Source of the DNA: Halogeometricum rufum
GTDB lineage: Archaea > Halobacteriota > Halobacteria > Halobacteriales > Haloferacaceae
Length of the DNA: 64,000 nucleotides
NCBI RefSeq assembly: GCF_900112175.1
Contig: NZ_FOYT01000002.1
Location: 248,001-312,000, forward strand
Direction: 5' to 3'
A program made the translations under genes and the position numbers. Positions 26,081 through 35,108 of this stretch are shown here, piece after piece. Positions within the stretch are counted from its first letter, which is position 1. Every line of letters begins with the position of its first letter. Below the pieces are notes generated by a model. It had not been told where the DNA came from, did not search any database, and worked only from the letters and a program-made list of their open reading frames with translations.

Positions 26081-28341
26081 AGCTCATCGTCAAACCCCTG
26101 AAGCAGAAAGACGCCGGTCGAGGACTCGCAGCTATCGACCGCGACGCCGCCGAAGAACTCGGTCTCGAAGGCGGCGACTACATCCGCATCGAAGGCGACG
26201 GCGGCACCGCCATCGCCCGCGTGTGGCCCGGTTACCCCGAAGACCGCGGCACCGGCGTCATCCGTATCGACGGCCGACTCCGCCAGCAGGCGAACGTCGG
26301 CATCGACGACCGCGTGCAGGTCGAGCGCGCGGACGTGAAGCCGGCCAAGACCGTCTCCATCGCCCTGCCGCAGAACCTCCGCATCGGCGGCAACGTGGGC
26401 ACCTACATCCGGGACAAGCTCTCCGGCCAGCCCGTCACCAAAGGGCAGAGCATCCAGCTCCCCCTCGGGTTCGGCTTCATGACCTCCTCGAACCAGTCGG
26501 TCCCCGTCAAGATAGCCTCCACGCAGCCGAGCGGAACCGTCGTCATCACCGACTCGACGGACGTCCAGATCAGCCAGAAGCCCGCCGAGGAGATTCAGGG
26601 CGGGGCCGAGGGCGACACCGGCGAAGGCCCCTCCGTGACGTACGAGGACATCGGCGGCCTCGACCGCGAGCTAGAGCAGGTCCGGGAGATGATCGAACTC
26701 CCGATGCGGCACCCGGAACTGTTCAAGCGCCTCGGCATCGAACCGCCGAAGGGCGTGCTCCTGCACGGCCCGCCGGGCACCGGGAAGACGCTCATCGCGA
26801 AGGCCGTCGCCAACGAGATAGACGCCGGCTTCCACACCATCTCCGGCCCGGAGATCATGTCGAAGTACTACGGGGAGTCCGAAGAGCAACTCCGCGAGAT
26901 ATTCGAGGAAGCCGAGGAGGACGCCCCCGCCATCGTCTTCATCGACGAGATAGACTCCATCGCGCCCAAGCGCGGCGAGGCCGGCGGTGACGTGGAACGC
27001 CGCGTCGTCGCCCAACTGCTCAGCCTGATGGACGGGCTGGACGAACGCGGCGAAGTCGTCGTCATCGGCGCGACCAACCGCGTGGACGCCATCGACCCCG
27101 CGCTCCGCCGCGGCGGTCGGTTCGACCGCGAGATCGAAATCGGCGTCCCGGACCGCGAGGGCCGCAAAGAGATCCTCCAGGTCCACACGCGCAGCATGCC
27201 GACCGCCGAGGGCGTCGACCTCGACGAGTACGCGGACATCACCCACGGCTTCGTCGGCGCGGACATCGAGAACCTCGCCAAAGAGGCCGCGATGAACGCG
27301 CTCCGGCGCATCCGCCCGCAGTTGGACCTCGAAGAGGAGGAGATCGACACCGACCTCCTCGAGTCGCTGGAGGTCACCGAGGACGACTTCAAGGACGCGC
27401 TGAAGGGCATCGAACCCTCCGCGCTCCGCGAGGTGTTCGTCGAAGTCCCCGACGTGACGTGGGAAGACGTGGGCGGACTCGAAGACACCAAGGAGCGACT
27501 CCGCGAGACCATCCAGTGGCCGCTGGAGTATCCCGAGGTGTTCGAGCAGATGGACATGCAGTCCGCCAAGGGCGTCATGCTCTACGGCCCGCCGGGCACG
27601 GGGAAGACCCTGCTGGCGAAGGCCGTCGCCAACGAGTCCGAGTCCAACTTCATCTCGGTGAAGGGGCCGGAACTGCTCAACAAGTTCGTCGGCGAGTCCG
27701 AGAAGGGCGTCCGCGAGATATTCAAGAAGGCTCGCGAGAACGCGCCGACGGTGGTGTTCTTCGACGAGATAGACTCCATCGCGACCGAACGCGGGCGCAA
27801 CACCGGCGACTCGGGCGTCTCCGAACGCGTCGTCTCGCAACTGCTGACGGAACTCGACGGCCTCGAATCGCTCGAGGACGTCGTCGTCGTCGCCACGACG
27901 AACCGGCCGGACCTCATCGACTCGGCGCTGCTCCGCCCGGGCCGTCTGGACAGGCACGTCCACGTGCCGGTGCCCGACGAGGACGCTCGCCGCGCCATCT
28001 TCGCGGTCCACACCGAGCACAAACCGCTGGCCGACGACGTCGACCTCGACCAACTCGCGCGCAAGACCGAGGGATACGTCGGCGCCGACATCGAGGCGGT
28101 CTGCCGCGAGGCGTCGATGGCCGCCAGTCGGGAGTTCATCCGCAGCGTGAGTCCCGAGGAAGTCGACGAGTCCATCGGCAACGTTCGCGTCACGATGGAC
28201 CACTTCGAGGCGGCCCTCGAAGAGGTCAACCCCAGCGTCACGCAGGAGACGCGCCGCCGCTACGAGGAGATCGAAGAGCGGTTCCAGAAGAGCGACGTGG
28301 AACGCGAACCCGAAGCCGAAGTCGGGCGCACGTTCCAGTGA
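26077..28341 (+). CDS. cdc48: Cdc48/VCP-like AAA ATPase
   Basis: The 754-residue protein has the N domain (double-psi barrel, about 1-180, [20 protein letters not shown]) and two AAA modules. Both show Walker A GPPGTGKT and Walker B ([11 protein letters not shown] in D1, [11 protein letters not shown] in D2), each followed by an arginine finger region. Hexamers unfold proteins using ATP, feeding the proteasome or freeing complexes. The D2 C-terminus ends in an acidic tail. Several paralogues are normal in haloarchaea. Coupling to the Hsp20-like gene is the notable context. Confidence 0.97.
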   Translation: MKLIVKPLKQKDAGRGLAAIDRDAAEELGLEGGDYIRIEGDGGTAIARVWPGYPEDRGTGVIRIDGRLRQQANVGIDDRVQVERADVKPAKTVSIALPQNLRIGGNVGTYIRDKLSGQPVTKGQSIQLPLGFGFMTSSNQSVPVKIASTQPSGTVVITDSTDVQISQKPAEEIQGGAEGDTGEGPSVTYEDIGGLDRELEQVREMIELPMRHPELFKRLGIEPPKGVLLHGPPGTGKTLIAKAVANEIDAGFHTISGPEIMSKYYGESEEQLREIFEEAEEDAPAIVFIDEIDSIAPKRGEAGGDVERRVVAQLLSLMDGLDERGEVVVIGATNRVDAIDPALRRGGRFDREIEIGVPDREGRKEILQVHTRSMPTAEGVDLDEYADITHGFVGADIENLAKEAAMNALRRIRPQLDLEEEEIDTDLLESLEVTEDDFKDALKGIEPSALREVFVEVPDVTWEDVGGLEDTKERLRETIQWPLEYPEVFEQMDMQSAKGVMLYGPPGTGKTLLAKAVANESESNFISVKGPELLNKFVGESEKGVREIFKKARENAPTVVFFDEIDSIATERGRNTGDSGVSERVVSQLLTELDGLESLEDVVVVATTNRPDLIDSALLRPGRLDRHVHVPVPDEDARRAIFAVHTEHKPLADDVDLDQLARKTEGYVGADIEAVCREASMAASREFIRSVSPEEVDESIGNVRVTMDHFEAALEEVNPSVTQETRRRYEEIEERFQKSDVEREPEAEVGRTFQ

Positions 28342-28612
28342 GCGCACACCGGCGCACGACGCACAGCGCCGACGTGTGACGCGGTTTGCGGCCTTTTTCC
28401 CGGCGACTTCGCGACGACGAGCCGAGCGTCGGAATCGCGGCGCGGAACGCCGCCGACCGACGGAGTTATATCACTCTGTTCGGCTATGTAGAGGTACGTT
28501 CCTTCCGACGACGCCGCAATCCACCAGTTGAGAGTTTCTTTCATCGGAAACCCGGTGTGCACCGCGGAGTGGCGACGCTGGCCGTCGGGGTGCGGCGAGA
28601 CCCGACGCCGCC
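28342..28612. other. Intergenic region with a lower-GC segment
   Basis: Convergent 3' ends flank this 271-nt spacer. The stretch 28455-28550 is noticeably less GC-rich than its surroundings and includes TTATATCAC (about 28465-28473), a possible plus-strand TATA element. No ORF of convincing composition is present. A minus-strand frame from 28544 begins KETLNWWIAASSEGTYLYI but then runs antisense into cdc48. It may hold a small RNA; I cannot show it. Confidence 0.3.
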
Positions 28613-29080
28613 TCAGGCGCCGTGGTCGTCGAGGTCGGTGAGAATCTGCTCGGCGTGGCCCTCGGGCGAGACGTTCTCGTACGCGAACGCGACGGTCCCG
28701 TCGGGGGCGACGACGTACGTGTTTCTGAACACGCCGTCGAAGGTGTTTCCGAACATGTTCTTCTCGCCGTAGGAGTCGTACGCCGACGCCACGGCCCCGT
28801 CCTCGTCCGAGAGGAGGGGGAACGGCAGGTCGTGTTCGTCCTCGAACGCCTCGAGGTCGGAGATTGGGTCGTCGCTGACGCCGAGGACCGTCACGCCGCG
28901 CGCCTCGAACTCGTCGTAGTCGTCGCGGAACTCGCAGGCCTCGGTCGTACACCCGGGCGTGTTCGCGCGGGGGTAGAAGTAGACGACTACGTACTCGCCC
29001 TCGAAGTCCGAGAGCGACACCGTCCGTCCGTTCTGGTCCGGTAACTCGAAATCCGGGGCTTCGTCGCCGACGCTGAGCAT
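28613..29080 (-). CDS. bcp: Thioredoxin-dependent peroxiredoxin (BCP/PrxQ type)
   Basis: ATG 29080 (LSVGDEAPDFELPDQNG) gives 155 residues. The peroxidatic Cys is C44 in NTPGCTTEACEF with the resolving Cys C49 five residues later, the atypical 2-Cys arrangement of PrxQ. It reduces peroxides with electrons from thioredoxin. The downstream gene on the same strand is cdc48-convergent, so it is monocistronic. Confidence 0.93.
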   Translation of the reverse strand: MLSVGDEAPDFELPDQNGRTVSLSDFEGEYVVVYFYPRANTPGCTTEACEFRDDYDEFEARGVTVLGVSDDPISDLEAFEDEHDLPFPLLSDEDGAVASAYDSYGEKNMFGNTFDGVFRNTYVVAPDGTVAFAYENVSPEGHAEQILTDLDDHGA

Positions 29081-29144
29081 GGCTCGTGCGTCGCACGGGC
29101 GCATGAAAACGTCGCCGGTCGCGGGCCGCCGGGGACGGGAGCGC

Positions 29145-30104
29145 TCAGTCGAGGCGTTCGGCGGCGCCGCGTTCGACGAGTGGGTCCGCGTTCGTCGTCG
29201 GGAGCGTCACCACGTCCTCCGTCTCGAGGTCGTACTCGCGTTCGTCCACGCCGAGAATCTGCCCGACGTCCTGCGTGATTCGGAGCGTGACGCGCTCTGT
29301 GTCGTCCGCCGTGCCGGTCGTCCCGTCGTCGGGGCTCTCGCCGTCGGACCCGCCGTCGACGGGCGACTCGCCGCCGGCGACGGCAGTCGCCTCCGTGGTC
29401 GGGCGGTCGGCGTCCGACTGGTCGGCCGTCGACGCGGCCGCGTCCGACGCCGACGACTGCTCGCCCGCGCGGTCGTCCGTCGAACCCGTCGCGCCGTCGC
29501 CGCCCATCGCGTCGGCGAGGACGTCACCGGGGTCGTCCGCCGGAGCGTCGGGGTCCACGTCCGGCGGCGGCGGTGGCGTGTCGTCGCCCGCAGTCGACGG
29601 CGGCGCGTCCGCGGCCGAATCCTCGCGCGGTGTCGCCGCCGTGGACCCCGAGTCGGGGACGTCGGGGTCCGCGTCCGACGCCCCGCCGACGTTCGTCGTC
29701 GTCTCGGACCCGGCCCGCTTGCCCGCGAGGACATCGAGGACGGTGTCGCGGTTCTGCTTGATGCGACTCACCAGGTCGTCGAACAGGTCGCGTTCCTCGG
29801 CGGTGAGTCCGTTCGTGTCCGCACTCATGTCCGCGGCGGCGAAGGAGGCGAGTTTGACGACTTTGCCGACGCGGCGTTCGTAGATGGCCTCGACCACGTC
29901 TTCGGCCGTCTCTATCTCGTCGGTGAGACGACCCACCTCGGGGTCCGAGAACGGGTCGTCCGCGGCGTCGGCGGCGCGTTGCCGTTCGGCCTTCTGCGCC
30001 GCGATGTAGTCCGCGACGTCCTCGTAGAACGAGTCGCGGAGATGCTGGAGGCTGTCCTTCTGTCGCTCTGTCCGCCGGACACTCCGTAACTCGTCTAAGT
30101 TCAT
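29145..30104 (-). CDS. GINS replication factor subunit (Gins15/51 type)
   Basis: The 319-residue protein has an A domain (about 1-125, [29 protein letters not shown] and [16 protein letters not shown]) and a C-terminal B domain (about 270-319, [41 protein letters not shown]). These match archaeal Gins51. Between them lies a roughly 140-residue low-complexity linker rich in Asp, Ala, Ser, Thr and Pro. GINS bridges the MCM helicase and Cdc45/RecJ in the replisome. Its ATG overlaps the priS stop (TCAT on the plus strand), so it follows priS in one operon. Confidence 0.88.
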   Translation of the reverse strand: MNLDELRSVRRTERQKDSLQHLRDSFYEDVADYIAAQKAERQRAADAADDPFSDPEVGRLTDEIETAEDVVEAIYERRVGKVVKLASFAAADMSADTNGLTAEERDLFDDLVSRIKQNRDTVLDVLAGKRAGSETTTNVGGASDADPDVPDSGSTAATPREDSAADAPPSTAGDDTPPPPPDVDPDAPADDPGDVLADAMGGDGATGSTDDRAGEQSSASDAAASTADQSDADRPTTEATAVAGGESPVDGGSDGESPDDGTTGTADDTERVTLRITQDVGQILGVDEREYDLETEDVVTLPTTNADPLVERGAAERLD

Positions 30105-31258
30105 TCTGTCACCTTCTCAGCACGCCCGCGGGCCATCAGAAAGACGCCGAGGCACTCTTCCAGAGACTGGTCACCGTGGCTGAGTGTAAAACTATCGCCG
30201 TCGAACTCGACCGGCCCGGGGTCGGTCACGCGCACCTCGATGTCCCGGCCGCGGAAGCGGTCGGGGATGGCGTCTTCGAGCGGTTCGAAGTCCGCCACCT
30301 CGTCGCGTTCGAGGGACTTCACGCGGAGCGACGACCCGCCGTGGAGACTGCCGGGCAGGCGGATGAGACGCTTCGTGTCGGTCGTCACCGGTTCGTCGAT
30401 GGGGGCCGTCTCCGCCGCCGTCGCCTCCCGTGCGAGGGCGTCCACGAGGATGCGCGTGCCGGGGCCGCCCGCCTCGACGTTCCCCTCGCGGAGGGCGTCG
30501 AAGTTGTTGTGCACCTGTCCGAGGATGGTCTTCGCGCGCCCCTCGCCGATGCCCTGAAGTTCCTGCAGTCGTTCCAGCGCCGACGCCTCGTCCATCTCGC
30601 GCAGGTTCTCCGCGAGTTCGATGAGTCGGTCGTGGACGCGCGCGCCCCACCCGCCCCGCCGCCGGAGGACGCGGCGGGTCGTCCCGCGGTTCGACTCCGT
30701 GCCGACGAGGCCCTCGACGTCCAGGTCGATGGCGCGGACGTAGTCGACTATCTCGCGTCGGGCCTCGCTGTCCAGTTCGCGGACGCCCTCGTCGCGGACG
30801 TGGACGTGGTAGCCCCGGCCGCCGGAGAAGACCACCTGCGTGTCGGCGAACGCGAAGTCGTCTTCGAGGATGTCGAGGAGGTTCAACAGGTCGTCCTTGC
30901 ACGCCGCGAGCATGTCGGCGTAGGACGTCGTCTCGGGGTCCACGCCCGGCAGGTGGTCGGCGTCCAGGTCGAACACGAGGTCCGCGGACTGCCAGCCCTT
31001 CTCGTCCATCGTCCCCGCCCCGGGGTCGTCGAACCGCGCGGAGGAGAAGTAGACGTGCCGCGGTGCCGTCCGCGACAGGAAGTCCCCGAGGTCGCCGACG
31101 TCGAGGAGCGACTGGTGTCGCACCATCGTCGTTCCGCCGGCACTCCACGGGATGTACCCCCACTCGCGTCGCTCCGGGGCGGGCGGCAGGGCGACGTCGG
31201 CGCTCCGGTAGTAGTCGCCGAACCGCCCCTCCAGATAGTCCCGTGTTCGCGCCTCCAT
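30101..31258 (-). CDS. priS: DNA primase small (catalytic) subunit
   Basis: ATG 31258 ([18 protein letters not shown]) gives 385 residues. The metal-binding aspartates are in LVFDLDADH (D97, D99), and the [10 protein letters not shown] motif binds nucleotide in the Prim-Pol fold. [17 protein letters not shown] and [20 protein letters not shown] complete the core. PriS makes primers together with PriL. Translational coupling to the GINS gene on the minus strand is a known archaeal replication arrangement. The frame extends upstream into the ABC operon promoter region, but not plausibly as coding. Confidence 0.95.
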   Translation of the reverse strand: MEARTRDYLEGRFGDYYRSADVALPPAPERREWGYIPWSAGGTTMVRHQSLLDVGDLGDFLSRTAPRHVYFSSARFDDPGAGTMDEKGWQSADLVFDLDADHLPGVDPETTSYADMLAACKDDLLNLLDILEDDFAFADTQVVFSGGRGYHVHVRDEGVRELDSEARREIVDYVRAIDLDVEGLVGTESNRGTTRRVLRRRGGWGARVHDRLIELAENLREMDEASALERLQELQGIGEGRAKTILGQVHNNFDALREGNVEAGGPGTRILVDALAREATAAETAPIDEPVTTDTKRLIRLPGSLHGGSSLRVKSLERDEVADFEPLEDAIPDRFRGRDIEVRVTDPGPVEFDGDSFTLSHGDQSLEECLGVFLMARGRAEKVTE

Positions 31259-31365
31259 ATCTCTGCGGTGATAACGAAGGCGGGGGTAAAGCCGTTTTGT
31301 CTCCGCCGAACCGTCTCCCGCCGATGCGAGAACTCGGCGGACAAGCGTTATACTCGCCGCCCCCG

Positions 31366-31382
31366 TACTGTGTGACACAGTA
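31366..31382. promoter_or_regulatory. 17-nt perfect palindrome TACTGTGTGACACAGTA
   Basis: Two 8-nt arms pair perfectly around a central G. The TACT...AGTA ends have the half-site sequence of the TrmB box, spaced 9 nt apart, but lack the consensus GAGTA. It lies 142 nt before the lipoprotein start and 108 nt before priS. Confidence 0.5.
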
Positions 31383-31456
31383 TCGTCGGGGACCGAGAGT
31401 CGAGGAACCAGCGTCTGTAGCGCCTGTTCTTGCGAGTAGTTAGTGACACAAAGATT

Positions 31457-31473
31457 ACTACAACTGCTGTAGT
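31457..31473. promoter_or_regulatory. Inverted repeat just upstream of the ABC operon TATA
   Basis: ACTACA and TGTAGT are perfect 6-bp arms with a 5-nt spacer (ACTGC). The element ends 15 nt before the TATA box, where an activator would contact the basal machinery. Confidence 0.5.
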
Positions 31474-31488
31474 TACTACTACCAAAAC

Positions 31489-31496
31489 TATAAATA
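31489..31496 (+). promoter_or_regulatory. TATA element of the sugar ABC operon
   Basis: TATAAATA lies 28-35 nt before ATG 31524, fitting a leaderless or very short-leader mRNA. Confidence 0.75.
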
Positions 31497-31523
31497 ATCC
31501 TGATTCAAACAATACGGACTGTA

Positions 31524-33071
31524 ATGGTTGATACTGACTCACGTGACGGTAAACGCAAACTCAGCGGCGTCTCGCGGCGTCGCTTCGTGAAAGCGGCGGG
31601 TGCGTCCGGTGTTGCTGTCGGTCTGGCGGGCTGTATCAGCAGCAGCGGTGGCAACGGAAACGGCGACGGCGGTGGCGGCGGCTCCGACGACACGGAGACC
31701 GGGACGGCGATCGACACCGAGGAAGTGACCGAGGACATCACGATTCAGATCGCCGGCGACTCGCGCATGTCGGACAACATCGACGGCATTCGCGATATTC
31801 TCCACAACGAGGGCGGCCTCGCGGACAACATCTCGATCGACATCATCGCCGGGTCGCAGGTGACGAACAACCGGCAGAACCAGTACCAGCAGTGGCTGGG
31901 CTCGGGTCGCGAGGAGCCGACGCTCCTCCTCATGGACAGCGGGTGGACGATTCCGTTCATCGCGCGGAACCAGATTCAGAACCTCTCGCAGACGCTGCCG
32001 AGCGACATGGTCTCGACCGTCGAGGAGGAGTACTTCCAGGCCAGCGTCGGCACGGCGCAGGGCGAGAACGGGGACCTGTACGCGATTCCGATGTTCCCGG
32101 ACTTCCCGACGATGCAGTACCGCAAGGACCTTCTCCGGAACGCGGGCTACGGCGACTCGGACTTCGAGAAGTGGGCGACCGAGTCCATGTCGTGGGAGCA
32201 GTTCTCCAAGATAACGAAGGAGGCGATGGAGGCCAACTCCGACATCCAGTACGGGTTCACGTTCCAGGCGTCGGCCTACGAGGGCCTGTCGTGCTGTGAC
32301 TTCAACGAGTTCATGACCTCCTACGGCGGCGCCTACTTCGGCAACCCCGAGGAGAACCTGTTCGGGCCCATCGGCGACCGACCCATCACGGTGGACGAAC
32401 AGCAGGTCATCGACTCCATCAAGATGGTCCGGACGCTCCTCAACGGCGAGGACGACGAACACGCTCTCGACGGCATCACCGGCAACATCGCCCCCGAGGC
32501 GGTGCTCCAGTGGACCGAGGAGCCCTCGCGCAAGCCGTTCACGGGCGGCGACGCCATCATGCACCGCAACTGGCCGTACTCCATCAACATCAACGGCGCC
32601 GAAGACGCCTTCGGCGAGGACCTCGGCGTCATGCCGATTCCGTACGGCATCCCGGCCGAGGAAGCCGAGTACCCGATGACTGGCGGCCCCGTCGCCGCAC
32701 TCGGCGGCTGGCACATGGCGATGAACCCGAGCGCGCCGGACCGGAAGAAGCAGGCCGCGGTGCAGGTGCTCCGCGCCTTCATGCAGCCGGAAGCGGCCCT
32801 CGCGAACTTCGGCCTCCAGGGCTGGATTCCGCCGCGTCCGGAACTGCTCGACTCCGACCGCGCGGCCGAAGTCGACGTCATCGGCCGCTACCTGCCGCAG
32901 CTGAAGGTGGCCGGCGAGAACGCTATCCCGCGCCCCGTGACGGTCGTCTGGCCGCAGCAGTCCAGCCAGATAGCGTCGGCGGTCAACGCGGCCTACGCGG
33001 GCGAGAAAGCCCCCCAACAGGCGATGTCTGATCTGAAATCGACGCTCGAGCAGATCGAGCAGAGCCAATAA
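31524..33071 (+). CDS. Sugar ABC transporter substrate-binding lipoprotein (Tat-exported)
   Basis: The 515-residue protein starts with a Tat signal: SRRRFVKAAG, a short hydrophobic stretch and lipobox LAGC (Cys37 as lipid anchor). A Gly/Ser/Asp-rich linker follows, then a family-1 extracellular solute-binding domain (MalE-like). It sits outside the membrane, captures a sugar or oligosaccharide and delivers it to the permeases downstream. The sugar cannot be told from sequence. It is the first gene of an importer operon preceded by palindromic elements. Confidence 0.93.
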   Translation: MVDTDSRDGKRKLSGVSRRRFVKAAGASGVAVGLAGCISSSGGNGNGDGGGGGSDDTETGTAIDTEEVTEDITIQIAGDSRMSDNIDGIRDILHNEGGLADNISIDIIAGSQVTNNRQNQYQQWLGSGREEPTLLLMDSGWTIPFIARNQIQNLSQTLPSDMVSTVEEEYFQASVGTAQGENGDLYAIPMFPDFPTMQYRKDLLRNAGYGDSDFEKWATESMSWEQFSKITKEAMEANSDIQYGFTFQASAYEGLSCCDFNEFMTSYGGAYFGNPEENLFGPIGDRPITVDEQQVIDSIKMVRTLLNGEDDEHALDGITGNIAPEAVLQWTEEPSRKPFTGGDAIMHRNWPYSININGAEDAFGEDLGVMPIPYGIPAEEAEYPMTGGPVAALGGWHMAMNPSAPDRKKQAAVQVLRAFMQPEAALANFGLQGWIPPRPELLDSDRAAEVDVIGRYLPQLKVAGENAIPRPVTVVWPQQSSQIASAVNAAYAGEKAPQQAMSDLKSTLEQIEQSQ

Positions 33072-33117
33072 GGCTATCGGATAGACATAAGGCAACCGCG
33101 AAACGTTATCATTTATC

Positions 33118-34146
33118 ATGGCAACAGAACAAGACTCGGGAGACACAATTCGGGATAGCTCCAGGAGTGGGCCGTACGTCTCCGCGGTCCGGTGGATGGA
33201 GTCGCTGACGGAGACTCAGTTCGCGTACTTTTTGCTCGCACCAGCGCTGCTGATTCTGCTGGTGATCGCACTGTACCCGCTCATTCAGACGTTCGGCTAC
33301 TCGCTGTACGCCGACCAGCTGACGGGTTCGGCGCGGTTGGGTCAGTTCGTCGGCCTGCAGAACTACATCGACCTGTTCACGGGGGCGAGGGACTTCGCGC
33401 TGCCGTCGGCGTTCCTGCCGACGTTCACGACGTCGTTCCCGTTCGTGACGGGTATCTACTCCAGCGCGCTGATGGTGACGCTCATCTTCACCTTCGTGAG
33501 CGTGCTGTTCGAGACGCTTTTGGGCTTCGTGCAGGCGCTCGTCCTCGACCAGGACTTCCGCGGCCGGCGCTGGGTCCGGGTCGCCATCATCATCCCGTGG
33601 GCGGTGCCCATCGTCATCCAGGGGATGATCTGGTACCTGATGTTCCAGCCGAACATCGGCTTCCTCGTCGGTTCCGCGGACGACCCGGCGTTCCTCAACT
33701 TGCTGGGGCTCAGTTACACGCCGCTCCGTAACACGGCGGACTCGCTGTTCCTCATCATCGTCGGCGACGTGTGGAAGACGACGGCGTTCATGGCCCTGCT
33801 CATCCTCGCGGGACTCCAGAGCATCGACCGCTCGCTGTACGACGTGGCGAAGGTGTCCGGCGCGACCAAGTGGCAGCAGTTCAAGATGATAACGTTCCCG
33901 CTCATCCTCCCCACGGTGCTGGTGGCGATGCTGTTCCGCACCATCGGCGCGATGCGCGTGTACGGTATCATCGAGACGATGGCCGGGTGCACGACGGTGC
34001 CGTCGCTGTCGTGTCTCGTCGTGACGACGTTCAACAACTCGATGTACGCCACGTCCGCCACGGTGGCGTTCGTGACGGCGGGCCTCATCGGCATCGTCGT
34101 CTCCGTGTACATCTCCAAGTTCGCTGACGCGGAGGGAGGATTCTGA
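33118..34146 (+). CDS. Sugar ABC transporter permease (MalF-like)
   Basis: The 342-residue protein has about six transmembrane helices. The EAA loop for contact with the ATPase is visible at SLYDVAKVSGATKWQQFKMITFPLILP. The first helix (YFLLAPALLILLVIALYPLIQTFGYS) and FVGLQNYIDLF are typical of the MalF/UgpA permease class. It lies 46 nt after the lipoprotein gene and one nucleotide before the next permease, so the operon is tight. Confidence 0.94.
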   Translation: MATEQDSGDTIRDSSRSGPYVSAVRWMESLTETQFAYFLLAPALLILLVIALYPLIQTFGYSLYADQLTGSARLGQFVGLQNYIDLFTGARDFALPSAFLPTFTTSFPFVTGIYSSALMVTLIFTFVSVLFETLLGFVQALVLDQDFRGRRWVRVAIIIPWAVPIVIQGMIWYLMFQPNIGFLVGSADDPAFLNLLGLSYTPLRNTADSLFLIIVGDVWKTTAFMALLILAGLQSIDRSLYDVAKVSGATKWQQFKMITFPLILPTVLVAMLFRTIGAMRVYGIIETMAGCTTVPSLSCLVVTTFNNSMYATSATVAFVTAGLIGIVVSVYISKFADAEGGF

Positions 34147-34147
34147 G

Positions 34148-35104
34148 ATGGCGACAGAACAGGGTACGTTCGAGAAAGACGGTGACGCAGAGATCAAGCG
34201 CGGCCCACTCGAGCGGTGGGTGAGTACGGTCATCAAGAACCCGAAGCGCGCGTACAGAGCGATGTTCTACGTGGCGACGGTGTTCTTCCTCATCACCACG
34301 CTGTTCCCGTTCTACTGGCTGCTGGTGCTCTCGCTGACGCCGAACGAGCTTATCTCGAACATGGGGCTGCTGCCGAAGGGGTTCAACCCCGGCGTGTTCG
34401 TCACCATGTTCGAGCGGGTGCCGTTCCACCTCTACATGTTCAACAGCTTCGTGCTGGGACTGTCGACGACCATCATCGTGCTGCTGCTGGCGAGCCTGGC
34501 GGGCTACGTGTTCGGCCGCCTTCGGTTCCCGGGCCGGAGCCTACTGATGCTCGCCATCCTGGCCATCTCGTACTTCCCGCCGGCGGCGTTCTTCCTGCCG
34601 CTGTTCCAACTGTTCACGGGCGGGACGAGCATCGTCCTCGGACCGATAACCGTCTCGTCGCCGGACCTGTTCAACACGCCGGCACCCATGGTGCTACCGT
34701 TCAGCGCGCTGTTCATGCCGCTGTCCATCTTCATCCTCACGACCTTCTACGGACAGATTCCGGACGGGTTGGAGGACGCGGCGCGCGTCGAGGGGACGAC
34801 GCGTCTCGGCGCGTTGTTCCGCGTCATCATCCCACTGTCGGCGCCCGGCGTGGCGACGGCGGGCGTCCTGACGTTCATCAGCGTCTACAACGAGTTCTTC
34901 TTCTCGTTCCTGATGAACAACGGCGAGGCGTCCTCGTGGGCGCCCATCGTCGCGGGCATCCTCAAGTATCAGGGGCAATTCGACACCCCGTACAATCTGA
35001 TGGCGGCGGCGAGCATCGTCGGGGTGCTCCCCGTGGCGATTCTCGTCATCATCGCACAGGAGCGTATCGTGAGCGGACTGACTGCGGGCGCACTCAAGGA
35101 GTAA
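34148..35104 (+). CDS. Sugar ABC transporter permease (MalG-like)
   Basis: The 318-residue protein has about six transmembrane helices and the EAA loop GLEDAARVEGTTRLGALFRVIIPLSAPG. FPFYWLLVLSLTPN near residue 55 and YNEFFFSFLMNN near residue 250 are MalG-type features. A GGAGG stretch about 8-12 nt before its ATG, inside the previous gene's end, is a plausible internal ribosome binding site. It pairs with the previous permease to form the channel. Confidence 0.94.
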   Translation: MATEQGTFEKDGDAEIKRGPLERWVSTVIKNPKRAYRAMFYVATVFFLITTLFPFYWLLVLSLTPNELISNMGLLPKGFNPGVFVTMFERVPFHLYMFNSFVLGLSTTIIVLLLASLAGYVFGRLRFPGRSLLMLAILAISYFPPAAFFLPLFQLFTGGTSIVLGPITVSSPDLFNTPAPMVLPFSALFMPLSIFILTTFYGQIPDGLEDAARVEGTTRLGALFRVIIPLSAPGVATAGVLTFISVYNEFFFSFLMNNGEASSWAPIVAGILKYQGQFDTPYNLMAAASIVGVLPVAILVIIAQERIVSGLTAGALKE

Positions 35105-35108
35105 GACA

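Larger units (their letters stand above)
31259..31523. promoter_or_regulatory. Divergent regulatory region between priS and the sugar ABC operon
   Basis: This 265-nt spacer is much more AT-rich toward 31440-31520. It holds a 17-nt perfect palindrome (31366-31382), two direct copies of GTGACACA (31372-31379 and 31443-31450), a 6-bp inverted repeat (31457-31473) and a TATA element (31489-31496). The density of symmetric motifs suggests regulated transcription of the ABC importer. Confidence 0.6.
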
